Positions 1-8,200 of a stretch of DNA of 64,000 bases are shown piece after piece. Both the position numbers and the translations under genes were made by a program. The DNA is from an uncultured Saprospiraceae bacterium. GTDB taxonomy: Bacteria; Bacteroidota; Bacteroidia; Chitinophagales; Saprospiraceae. Below the pieces are notes generated by a model. That model was not told where the DNA came from. It searched no databases and saw only the letters and a program-made list of their open reading frames with translations. Position 1 is the first letter of the stretch. Every line of letters starts with the position of its first letter. The stretch lies in the NCBI GenBank assembly GCA_937928045.1, contig CALFWO010000029.1:1-64000 (forward strand), in the 5' to 3' direction.

Positions 1-167
1 AAGGCATCAGAAACATTATCTCCGGCACAAATGTCAATCGTGGTTCCACCACCTTCGATCGCCAAGACTCCACCATCAACCATATTAATAGGATGGGGGG
101 AAGCTAGTCCCGTGAATGGCAATGAAAGTGTCAAAAGGAAAAAGTAAAATGTAAATGCTTTTCTCAT
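1..167 (-). CDS. Secreted protein, N-terminal fragment cut by window edge
   Basis: Only the first 55 codons are inside the window. Translation starts at the ATG at 167 and runs off the left edge. The protein opens with a classical signal peptide (MRKAFTFYFFLLTLSLPF, then a small-residue cleavage region around GLAS). The mature start is Gly-rich and contains TTIDICAGDN. A GG..T..ICAGD motif of this kind is common in large T9SS-exported surface proteins of Saprospiria-type Bacteroidota, so a big surface protein is likely, but this is inference from 55 residues. A TAnnTTTG box lies 27 bp upstream. The 130 bp between this gene and the next hold no other gene. Confidence 0.7.
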   Translation of the reverse strand, partial: MRKAFTFYFFLLTLSLPFTGLASPHPINMVDGGVLAIEGGGTTIDICAGDNVSDA

Positions 168-193
168 TTCAAAATGGGTTTAGATATTCAACA

Positions 194-201
194 CAAAAAT
201 A
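194..201 (-). promoter_or_regulatory. Candidate -7 box (TATTTTTG)
   Basis: Read on the minus strand, this is TATTTTTG, a full match to the Bacteroidota -7 consensus TAnnTTTG, 27 bp upstream of the start at 167. A weak TTTC-like -33 element lies about 20 bp further upstream. Assigned by motif and position only. Confidence 0.4.
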
Positions 202-299
202 AGATCCAATTATCACGAAAGCTTCACAAAAACATAAGCTTTTGATCAATCTTCATTGGATGCTTAGATCAGTTAGTTAGGAAAGTAACTCTAAGATAA

Positions 300-926
300 T
301 CAGAAATTCACCAATCCATTAGGGCTATTTAAGGAGAATGCCAACTGTTCTTCCCCATGGTTAACTTTCAAAGGGATATCCATCTCCGTGAATAGCGTAT
401 CGAGTTCTTCATGTTTACTGAATATTTCAAAAGTATTAACCGAACATTTTGAATCCATACCTGAGGTTGGATGAATAGAGTCTTGCCAATCAATAAGAAA
501 CGGGATGCTTTCGATGATTGGTTTCGCCAGTGGCATAGATAGTTCCCAAGACAATAGTTCCCCGTTTTTTTTCTGTCTACGACCTTGTTGAGTATGGCCA
601 TGATTAGGGGAAAAATTTGAAAGTGACCGAGCATGATTTTCTATGGCGGAGGATTTTACAGCGAATCTTGTGATCGTTGGTTTTTCGACCAATTCGACTC
701 CCATCCAAAGTGGATGATCTTTGAGATTTTCTGGATCTGGAGCCAAAATTTCCAAGTAAGTAAGATTTCCTATTTTTAACAGCGCATTGTGAGTTCCGAA
801 TTGCAGGTGCTTGCCTCCATAGCTGGGGTCACATCCCGTTTTTTCCCTCACATATTCCATACCCTCTTGTAAATTGGGACAGGCCAAAACGATGTGGTCT
901 AACCAACTAAATTTATCTTGATTCAT
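300..926 (-). CDS. VOC/glyoxalase-like domain protein
   Basis: A 208-aa cytoplasmic protein without signal peptide. The first 30 residues contain WLDHIVLACPNLQEGMEYV, the typical opening of a vicinal-oxygen-chelate module of the Glyoxalase_3 type (beta strand, then a helix that places a metal-ligand His). GGKHLQFGTHNALLKIG and YLEILAPDP follow, as in this family. The substrate cannot be deduced. The start was set at the ATG at 926 (MNQDKFSW). An upstream in-frame start at 1040 would add residues that are only the antisense of the neighbour's signal-peptide region. The start codon lies one base from that of the divergent M24 peptidase, so each promoter must sit inside the other gene. Confidence 0.75.
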   Translation of the reverse strand: MNQDKFSWLDHIVLACPNLQEGMEYVREKTGCDPSYGGKHLQFGTHNALLKIGNLTYLEILAPDPENLKDHPLWMGVELVEKPTITRFAVKSSAIENHARSLSNFSPNHGHTQQGRRQKKNGELLSWELSMPLAKPIIESIPFLIDWQDSIHPTSGMDSKCSVNTFEIFSKHEELDTLFTEMDIPLKVNHGEEQLAFSLNSPNGLVNF

Positions 927-927
927 T

Positions 928-2259
928 ATGAAAAAATACTTGATTGTACTATTACTCGGAATGTACTTTTCAGCTGCTGCACAAGTCGATCCTTCTTGGA
1001 TATTACCAGTAAAAGATCGCGCCGAATGGGTAGACAGCATGTTGGCCTATCGCATCGATTCCTTGTTGCCAAAGTTAATGAAAAGAACTGGGATCGATAT
1101 GTGGATATTGGTGTCGCGCGAGTACAATGAAGATCCGGTGATGAAGACCATGTTGCCTTCCGCCTGGTTGTCCGCGAGACGCCGAACAATTTTTGTATTT
1201 ACACAAGATGAAACTGGCGTCACCGAAAAAATTGCGATTGCAAGATACAGTGTCGGAAAATTATTAAAAGGCGAATGGAACATCGATGTCTATCCAGATC
1301 AATGGGAGGCGTTGGTGGAATATGTCAAAGAAAAAAATCCAAAAAAGATTGGGATGAATTATTCTGATGATTTTGGATTGGCCGATGGATTGGTAAAAAC
1401 GGAATATCAGGAATTTTTAAATAAACTTCCAACGGAGTATCATGAGCGTGTTTGTTCTGCGGAAGATTTATCAATTGCTTGGCTGGAAACAAGATCGCCA
1501 ATGGAGATTGCAATCTATCCTCAGCTTTGTAAAATTGGACATGGCATTTTGCATGAAGCTTTTTCTGACAAAGTGATTACTGCTGGAAAGACCACTACTG
1601 AAGATGTTGTCTGGTGGCTCCGCCAGCGCGTTGTAGAATTGGGTTTGAAAACTTGGTTTCATCCAACCGTAGCCATTCAAAGAAAGAACGAAGAAAAATT
1701 TGATCACCTCCGATCATTTAGCAAAAGACCCGGATTGCAAGTTATTCAATATGGCGACTTATTACATGTTGATTTTGGAGTTACCTACTTAAGATTGAAT
1801 ACCGATCAGCAACAGCATTTCTACATGTTGCATCCTGATGAAGAATCAATTCCTCAATATCTCACGGATGCATTTAAAAAAGCCAATCGTGTTCAAGATA
1901 TTTTGACTGAAAATTTTTCAATAGAAAAAACTGGGAATAAAATTTTGTCGGATGCTTTGGCTCAAGCAGAAAAGGAAAATATAAATGCATCGATTTATAC
2001 TCACCCGATTGGATTTCATGGACATGCTGCCGGGCCAACGATTGGCATGTGGGATAACCAAGGAGCGACCGTTGGTCGTGGTGATTACAAAATGTATTTC
2101 AATACCGCCTACTCGATTGAATTGAATGCCGCAACGGAAATTAAAGAATGGAATAAAATTGTGAGAATAATGCTGGAAGAAGATGGGATATTTACTGAGG
2201 ATGGTTTTTATTATCCCGATGGTCGAGCAGAAGAGATCTTTGCGATCCCGCGAAATTAA
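928..2259 (+). CDS. Exported M24-family metallopeptidase (Xaa-Pro aminopeptidase-like)
   Basis: A 443-aa protein. Residues 1-19 form a signal peptide ending SAAAQ, so it acts outside the cytoplasm. Residues about 30-190 form a creatinase/prolidase-type N-domain; about 195-443 are the pita-bread M24 catalytic domain. Candidate metal ligands are present: Asp282 in HVDFG, Asp293 in NTDQQ, a His in the segment 359-366, Glu398 in YSIELN and Glu417/418 in MLEEDG. M24 enzymes of this type remove N-terminal residues ahead of proline or cleave related dipeptides; the substrate is unknown. The fold assignment is firm, the exact peptidase activity less so. The start codon is one base from that of the divergent VOC gene. 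A pseudogene fragment and a terminator hairpin follow. Confidence 0.85.
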   Translation: MKKYLIVLLLGMYFSAAAQVDPSWILPVKDRAEWVDSMLAYRIDSLLPKLMKRTGIDMWILVSREYNEDPVMKTMLPSAWLSARRRTIFVFTQDETGVTEKIAIARYSVGKLLKGEWNIDVYPDQWEALVEYVKEKNPKKIGMNYSDDFGLADGLVKTEYQEFLNKLPTEYHERVCSAEDLSIAWLETRSPMEIAIYPQLCKIGHGILHEAFSDKVITAGKTTTEDVVWWLRQRVVELGLKTWFHPTVAIQRKNEEKFDHLRSFSKRPGLQVIQYGDLLHVDFGVTYLRLNTDQQQHFYMLHPDEESIPQYLTDAFKKANRVQDILTENFSIEKTGNKILSDALAQAEKENINASIYTHPIGFHGHAAGPTIGMWDNQGATVGRGDYKMYFNTAYSIELNAATEIKEWNKIVRIMLEEDGIFTEDGFYYPDGRAEEIFAIPRN

Positions 2260-2276
2260 ATCTAGATTGGTACTTG

Positions 2277-2391
2277 TTACAATTTGACAAATTTAGATTG
2301 ATAAATTTTTCCTTGAGTATCTTCTGCGAATAGCCAATAGATGCCGGGGGTTAAGTATACCTCATTTTCAAATTTCAGTAAAGCTCTTAAC
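2277..2391 (-). pseudogene. Decayed C-terminal end of a T9SS type A sorting domain
   Basis: The minus strand is open up to the TAA at 2279-2277 and reads ...FENEVYLTPGIYWL, then FAEDTQGKIYQ, then SKFVKL-stop. The pattern L.PGIYWL....D..G..Y..KFVKL is the conserved end of the T9SS type A (Por secretion system) C-terminal domain. There is no in-frame start codon and no upstream secreted protein, so this appears to be a leftover from a deleted surface-protein gene between the M24 peptidase and the lipoprotein. Confidence 0.65.
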
Positions 2392-2398
2392 TTACTCA

Positions 2399-2437
2399 AA
2401 AAAATAGCCATCGGCAATTCAGTCGATGGCTATTTTT
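2399..2437. terminator. Bidirectional intrinsic terminator
   Basis: An inverted repeat: AAAATAGCCATCG, a 10-base loop, then CGATGGCTATTTTT, giving a 13-bp stem flanked by A- and T-runs. It lies between two convergent genes (M24 peptidase and beta-propeller lipoprotein) and can serve both. Confidence 0.85.
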
Positions 2438-2454
2438 ATATCCTAATTGATGGC

Positions 2455-3375
2455 TTACTTAATATTAACTTTGTACGCATCAATGTGATTGTCAAAAAAT
2501 GTTGGTACCAATAGAGTTCTACGGCTGGCGACGTATTCAATATCCGCAGCGCCTTTTTTCTCTTCAATTGTATTAATTAGTGGTTTATTTTTTCCAGAAG
2601 GATCCACATAAAAAACTTGGCCATTCCAATCGGAAGCCAAATATCCTCCACCATCGACTTGCTCCAATCCATCAGCAGCTCCTAAGTCTGCAGAAAAAGT
2701 AGATTCAGTATTATCAGACAAATCAAATTTGTACATTTTCTTGGAATCAAATCCAAGCACATTCAATTGGCCATTTTGATAATCAACTCCATTTGGACTA
2801 AAGGCTAATTTAGTGATCACCGGTATGAATCCATGACCTCTTTTTCTATAAATTACATTTGCTCCAGAAGCAGAAACATATAAGTCACCGTTGGCTCCGA
2901 CAGTAATATCATTCAACTTACTTCCAGGCGTAACAGTAAAGCGACCAGTAATATTTCCAGTGTTGATATCAATTTCTAAAAGTTCATCTATATCCGTTGC
3001 ATAGAGTTTATCATCAACGATAGCCATACCTTTTGGTCCATTAATTCCATCTTCGACCCACTTCAATTCCGTGATGGTTCCGAAGGTATCCATCTTTGAA
3101 ATAAAGCCATTGCCATCTTTTTCCCATGGATTATTATTCACATTGGAGACATAATAAATCTCATTTTTCTCATCATAAATAACCGACTCCGGTGTAACAA
3201 ATCCTTCGCTGGAACTCCAAAGTTTTTCTAATGACAAAGATTGGGATTTCCCAATAGATTGATTGGATTTTACTGGAGCGTTAGTCTTTTGATCGTTAGA
3301 ATTAGTATCAGTTGTACAACCAAAAAGGCCCAGAAAAATTACGGAGCAGGCAACTGCATAGATTGATTTCATCAT
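2455..3375 (-). CDS. SMP-30/gluconolactonase-like beta-propeller lipoprotein
   Basis: A 306-aa protein from the MMKS start at 3375; an upstream in-frame codon at 3420 precedes the promoter box and is unlikely. Residues 1-20 form a lipoprotein signal peptide with the lipobox LFGC, followed by a Ser/Asn-rich linker. Propeller blades follow (PESVIYDEKNEIYYVSN, GPKGMAIVDDKLYATD, LNDITVGANGDLYVSAS, PNGVDYQNGQLNVLG), typical of the SMP-30/gluconolactonase/LRE superfamily. Many such lipoproteins in Bacteroidota have no known substrate, so enzymatic lactonase activity is not claimed. It is expected to be membrane-anchored, facing the periplasm or surface. Confidence 0.8.
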   Translation of the reverse strand: MMKSIYAVACSVIFLGLFGCTTDTNSNDQKTNAPVKSNQSIGKSQSLSLEKLWSSSEGFVTPESVIYDEKNEIYYVSNVNNNPWEKDGNGFISKMDTFGTITELKWVEDGINGPKGMAIVDDKLYATDIDELLEIDINTGNITGRFTVTPGSKLNDITVGANGDLYVSASGANVIYRKRGHGFIPVITKLAFSPNGVDYQNGQLNVLGFDSKKMYKFDLSDNTESTFSADLGAADGLEQVDGGGYLASDWNGQVFYVDPSGKNKPLINTIEEKKGAADIEYVASRRTLLVPTFFDNHIDAYKVNIK

Positions 3376-3390
3376 AGTTTTGCATTTCGT

Positions 3391-3398
3391 CAAATATA
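3391..3398 (-). promoter_or_regulatory. Candidate -7 box (TATATTTG)
   Basis: TATATTTG on the minus strand is a full TAnnTTTG match, 16 bp upstream of the MMKS start at 3375. It supports that start over the one at 3420. No good -33 element was seen. Confidence 0.45.
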
Positions 3399-3503
3399 AG
3401 AATTGTACTTGAAATATCACTTCTAAGCCCCTTTTCTCCTAGGGCAACTACCGTTGCTCCAATGTCCATAAAACCTATTAAGGCTTTCCATTAAAATTAC
3501 ACC

Positions 3504-5198
3504 ATGAAAATCATTCTAGCATGGTGCCGACTTATTTTGGCCGGTCTTATCCTATTAGGCTTTGGGACGAATAGTCATGGTCAAGTTCAACTTTCTGGAG
3601 CTTTAAATACTTCACTGGATTTTTATGGCATTGATGCCGACAGTACAGTTCGAGCGAAGCGAGATCCTTTTCTATACCGCATAAATCTGTCCCTGAATTT
3701 AAAAATTACAGACAACATCAGTTTGCCATTTTCTTTAGCATTTAGAAAAAAGAATAGTCGCATCAGCTATCCGCTTCCCCCAAACAAGGAGTTCTTCAAA
3801 AATCTTTCGAGTCCAAATAATGGCATTGGTTTTTCCCCAAAATTCAATTGGATACAATTTTTTGCAGGTTCACACAGTCCAAAACTATCAGACTTAACAC
3901 TTGGAAACGTATCCATTTTTGGAGCGGGTATTGCACTTGATCCTGGAGCATTTCGATTTTCCATTCATACAGGTATTTTGAACTATGGCGTCGAAGCTGA
4001 TGGAATCGTCAATGACTTTTCGATTTTTCGAAGAAAGGCGCATGCTGCGAAGTTAGGGGTTGGAGATAAGGAAAAAACACATTTTCATTTAAACGCAGCT
4101 TATTTTACTGATGTCGAAAACTCCATCGATACAGCAAATCTTTTGAGGACTATTTCCCCAGCTCAAAACTTAGTGGTCGGATCTGACTTTAAAATTAATC
4201 TTAAAGACAGATTTCATATTGGTGCAGAAGTAGCTGCTAGTATTTTTACTGAAGATTCCTTTAATGATTTGACAGCAAGATTAGATGCTCCAGGAATATC
4301 ATTTGCAAATAATTTTTTAACCTTGAATGCCACCTCTAGAATGGACTATGCTGCGAAAGCTTCTACAGGTTGGACTGGAAAAAATATTACATTGATTATT
4401 AACGGAGATTATACTGGCGCTGGATTTGAATCTCTTGGCTTTCCATTTCTTCAAGAGGATTTAATTAAAGTTTCTTTTTCCCCAAGTTTCAAATTATTCA
4501 AAAATAAGGTTTTAATTGGTGGAACATATGGCTACAGGTTTGACAACCTTTCAGAAACCAAGATCGCTACAACCGCCAGTCAAATACTGGCCGCAAATGC
4601 TTCCATAACATTTTCAAAAGCAATTAGTCTTAGCACATCTTATGCTAACTTCGGATTGGAAAATGATAGTCAACAAGATACTTTTAGAATTAAAAATTTT
4701 TCTGAGAATATCAATATATCTCCAAGATTTAGCTTTGGATCTAAAGAAGCAAAACAAAACCTAATATTCATCGCCCAAAAAAGTCAATTTGAAGACTTGA
4801 ATTTTATAGACGGAACTATACGAACAAACGATGCCCAAAACTTATCTACTCACTACTCCCTGCACACCAAGAAATATCATATAAACCTTGGCGGTAGTTA
4901 CCTATATAACATTTCGTCTTTTAATCAACTAAAAATGCTTACCGCTACTGCAGGTATAGGCACGAATATATTGAAGAAAAAAATGCGGGTCAGATGTTCC
5001 TACATCTTTCAGCACTCTGATATAAATCCAACACTGCAAAGAATAAGAAATACTATTAAAGCGCAGCTGAATTACAAGTTTGATAAAAAGACCAAGTTAA
5101 GTGCTTCTGGTAGGTTCAATATATATAATTCAGCCAATGATACTCGCTTTAATTACACGGAAACACTTTCCCGAATAACCTTCCAAAGAAAATTTTAA
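3504..5198 (+). CDS. Outer-membrane beta-barrel protein, first gene of the TANFOR operon
   Basis: A 564-aa protein with a signal peptide ending near SHGQ (about residue 27). The mature part is built of alternating amphipathic strands (for example INLSLNLKITDNISLPFSLA), and the last residue is Phe (ITFQRKF), as expected of an outer-membrane barrel. A segment at about 105-155 (GIGFSPKFNWIQFFAGSHS, later FGAGIALDPGAFRF) resembles a Bacteroidota family in which ISP.Y.W...H.G.R precedes a GAG.EL.PG stretch. I know these chiefly from loci next to TANFOR-type genes. The function is unknown; a barrel anchor or exporter for the giant downstream protein is a guess. Only 4 bp separate it from the next gene, so co-transcription is very likely. 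Confidence 0.7.
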   Translation: MKIILAWCRLILAGLILLGFGTNSHGQVQLSGALNTSLDFYGIDADSTVRAKRDPFLYRINLSLNLKITDNISLPFSLAFRKKNSRISYPLPPNKEFFKNLSSPNNGIGFSPKFNWIQFFAGSHSPKLSDLTLGNVSIFGAGIALDPGAFRFSIHTGILNYGVEADGIVNDFSIFRRKAHAAKLGVGDKEKTHFHLNAAYFTDVENSIDTANLLRTISPAQNLVVGSDFKINLKDRFHIGAEVAASIFTEDSFNDLTARLDAPGISFANNFLTLNATSRMDYAAKASTGWTGKNITLIINGDYTGAGFESLGFPFLQEDLIKVSFSPSFKLFKNKVLIGGTYGYRFDNLSETKIATTASQILAANASITFSKAISLSTSYANFGLENDSQQDTFRIKNFSENINISPRFSFGSKEAKQNLIFIAQKSQFEDLNFIDGTIRTNDAQNLSTHYSLHTKKYHINLGGSYLYNISSFNQLKMLTATAGIGTNILKKKMRVRCSYIFQHSDINPTLQRIRNTIKAQLNYKFDKKTKLSASGRFNIYNSANDTRFNYTETLSRITFQRKF

Positions 5199-5202
5199 AA
5201 AG

Positions 5203-8200
5203 ATGAAAACGAAGTTCTATTATATATTAATTCTTTTTTCACTTTCCTGCATTCAGGAAACTATTGCTCAGCTAAACTTCACCTTAAATGTTGATCCTCG
5301 GCCTTCCCCTCAAGTACTTAATTGGGCAGCCAATCCATCAACTGTTATTTTAACGGTTAACAACAATGGTTTATCTTCAATAGACTACAAAATTGGAGCC
5401 TATTTCAAGAAAGACAATAATCTGGTTGCCGAAATTGATATCTCATCAATCAGTATCATGACGATAGATGCTTTCGATACCGAAGTATTTTTTGTTGAAG
5501 ATGTAATACCATCTAATGCTGTTGATATTCTAGATCCTAGTATTCAATCGACGGTACAAAGAACCGGACAATTTCCAGCGGGCAACTATCAACTTTGCGT
5601 AGAATTAATTGATCCAAATACACAATCTATTCTTGCTCAAGAACAGTGCGCCCCATTTGTACTTACCAGTTACCAACCACCGCAATTGATACTTCCAATA
5701 GATGAAGCTATCATTTTAGACAGAGCTTCTATTTCATTTATGTGGTCTGATATTGCACCAAGCTATCCGACACCAGTAACTTACGAGTTGAATGTTTATG
5801 AATTATTATCCAATCAGTCGGAGGTAGATGCGGTTAGATTTAATCTTCCAATTATTTCAGAATATTTAATTAGTTCCAATCAATTCTTTTGGCCATTGGA
5901 TGTTCCATTGCTGGATGAAGAAACAGATTTCGTTTGGCAGGTTCGGGCATTAGAAGATGAATTCAGCGGCAACCCAATTGGTCTGAATGATGGATTTTCT
6001 AGCATTGGAAAATTTTCAACACCAAACCTAACTGCCTTCGAAGATTCATTACTATGTGATCAAGTTGAACTGAGAATGGACATTGTAGTAGAAGGCGAAG
6101 GAGTTGTAAAAGTTACAGACATTTCTGATAGCGCTCCAAGGGACTATAACTTAAACAGAAGAGTTATTGATTTTGGGGAAAAAGATTGGAGCGTTGATGA
6201 TAGTTACTTCAAACGCGAACAATACTATACTTCAGGCGACAAAGAAATTTGTCTAAAATTATTCTATGGTTTAGATAGCGACGCTTCCAAAACATTTGAA
6301 TGTCAAATTTGCGAAACTATAAATATTCAAGTAGCTGATTGTTCTGCTAAAATAGAAACAAAAAGAAATGTAATTAGCGATACTAATTTTGAAGTCGTGT
6401 TAGATTCTGTTTGGGTGCCAGATTCGATTATGGTCATGAGTAAAATTTGGGTTGTTCAAAATGATACTACAATTGTTGGTGACACTTTAAAAGTTATTCA
6501 TGACAAGGGAATGAGTATTGACTACTGCATGGAAGTTGTTACCTATGATCAAAGAACCAATGAATTTTGTGAAACCAAAAGTTGTTATCAATACAATAGT
6601 AATAATCAAAAGTGTAATGAAGACAATTGCAGCAGTCTTTGCAATGTGACGAGTATGGAAGTTTTAGATAGTGCGTCAATCATCAAAATATGCGGAGGAC
6701 ATCAAATGGTATTAAATAAAAAACCAAGTGGTACCAACAGCAATTTAACTGGTACTGGACTCATTAGAGTTCCTTGGCTAAATACAGACTTCAATGTGAC
6801 TTTTAAAAACATCAGTGTTAATTCAGATGGATATTTATGTGATGGAAAAATTCTCGCCAAGGTAGATGATGATTCACCAGAATTTAACGAGCAATATTTT
6901 AAAAATCTAGGTGTTGCATGGACTAAAAATAAAGTCCGCAGTCTCAACAACTGGTTACATAGCAGGAGAAATCTCAATAAAATAAAACCGATAAAAAAAG
7001 CATTGAGCGACGTGGATTTAAATGAAGAGGCTGGTAAACAAGCCAAGCCAATTAATTTGCCACTTGGAGCAGTAAATATGAAGCTTAATGGAGACAGTAC
7101 AAACCTAGTCACTTTAGCTATTTCTGAAATGCGCTGGACGAATTCAGGTGCAGAGATGAATGTTACGATTGATTTTAAAGTAGATGCATTCGCTTCAAAT
7201 AATCTTGCTTTTGCTGGAACCTATATTCCGTTTGGCCTAAAAGGTCCATTTTCTGATCCACAATTTGGCTTAGAACTTATTTCGGAGCAATCAATTCAAT
7301 TGACCAATCATCCAGATAATGATAACTATTGGATGAAGTTTCACAAGTCTGGAAATGGACATCGTGGAAACAAATTTAAGTTTCTAGGCTGTGAAGGAAA
7401 CTTCTGTTTAGACAGTGACATTTCTTTTATTTTCCCAAGAAAAACGCTTCTTCCAAAAGACAGTACCAAGCAAAATGTTGAAGGTAACATTCAAACTCAA
7501 ATATGTGATTGGTCGGATTGGATAGCCGGGGTAAACATCGATGATGCTTATATTCCTAAGACACAAGAAATGGAAGTTCAGTTCAAAGATATTTACTACG
7601 ACCATTCTGATGTGAGTAATCCACCCAGCATAAAATTCCCAGAAGGATTTAATAGTGATACTTCCACTTTGTTTCAAGGATTCTATGCTAAAAATATTAC
7701 GGTAACATTACCAGACAACTACACAACGTTTGAAGATCCGGAGCTAAAAGTAAAATTTGGTTCCAAGCATCTAATCATTCATCACGGGCAATTAAGCGGC
7801 CAAATTTTCGGCCACAATATCATCAATTATCCTTTAGGAAATCTTGCCGACCTTGGGATGAGTGTGGACACTTTTAAACTTGATATCTTAAATAATACAG
7901 TCATTGGAAGTACAATCAAAGGAAAAGTACAATTGCCTATTGTAGATGAAGATGTGAGCAACGCTTTAGATTATGAAGCGTTGTGGTCAAATGCTGGTGA
8001 CACGCTCAATTCTCAACAATTTTCAATTAGTCCAAGAAATGGAATTCGTTCTGCATTACTTGGTGGACCTATCTTCGACATAGATTCTAATTCCGTTGTG
8101 ATGTATGAAAGGTATAGAGATGTCCTTTTGGATAGAGACACTTCTAATTTTTTAGCGGACCTAAATGGCCGATTGAACTTTGACAATATAAATCTGAATG

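Noticed and set aside
927-1040. N-terminal extension of the VOC protein
   Set aside because: The extra residues are the antisense of the M24 signal peptide region, have no VOC similarity, and an ATG exists at 926.
3376-3420. N-terminal extension of the beta-propeller lipoprotein
   Set aside because: It would include the TATATTTG promoter box and spoil the lipoprotein signal peptide.
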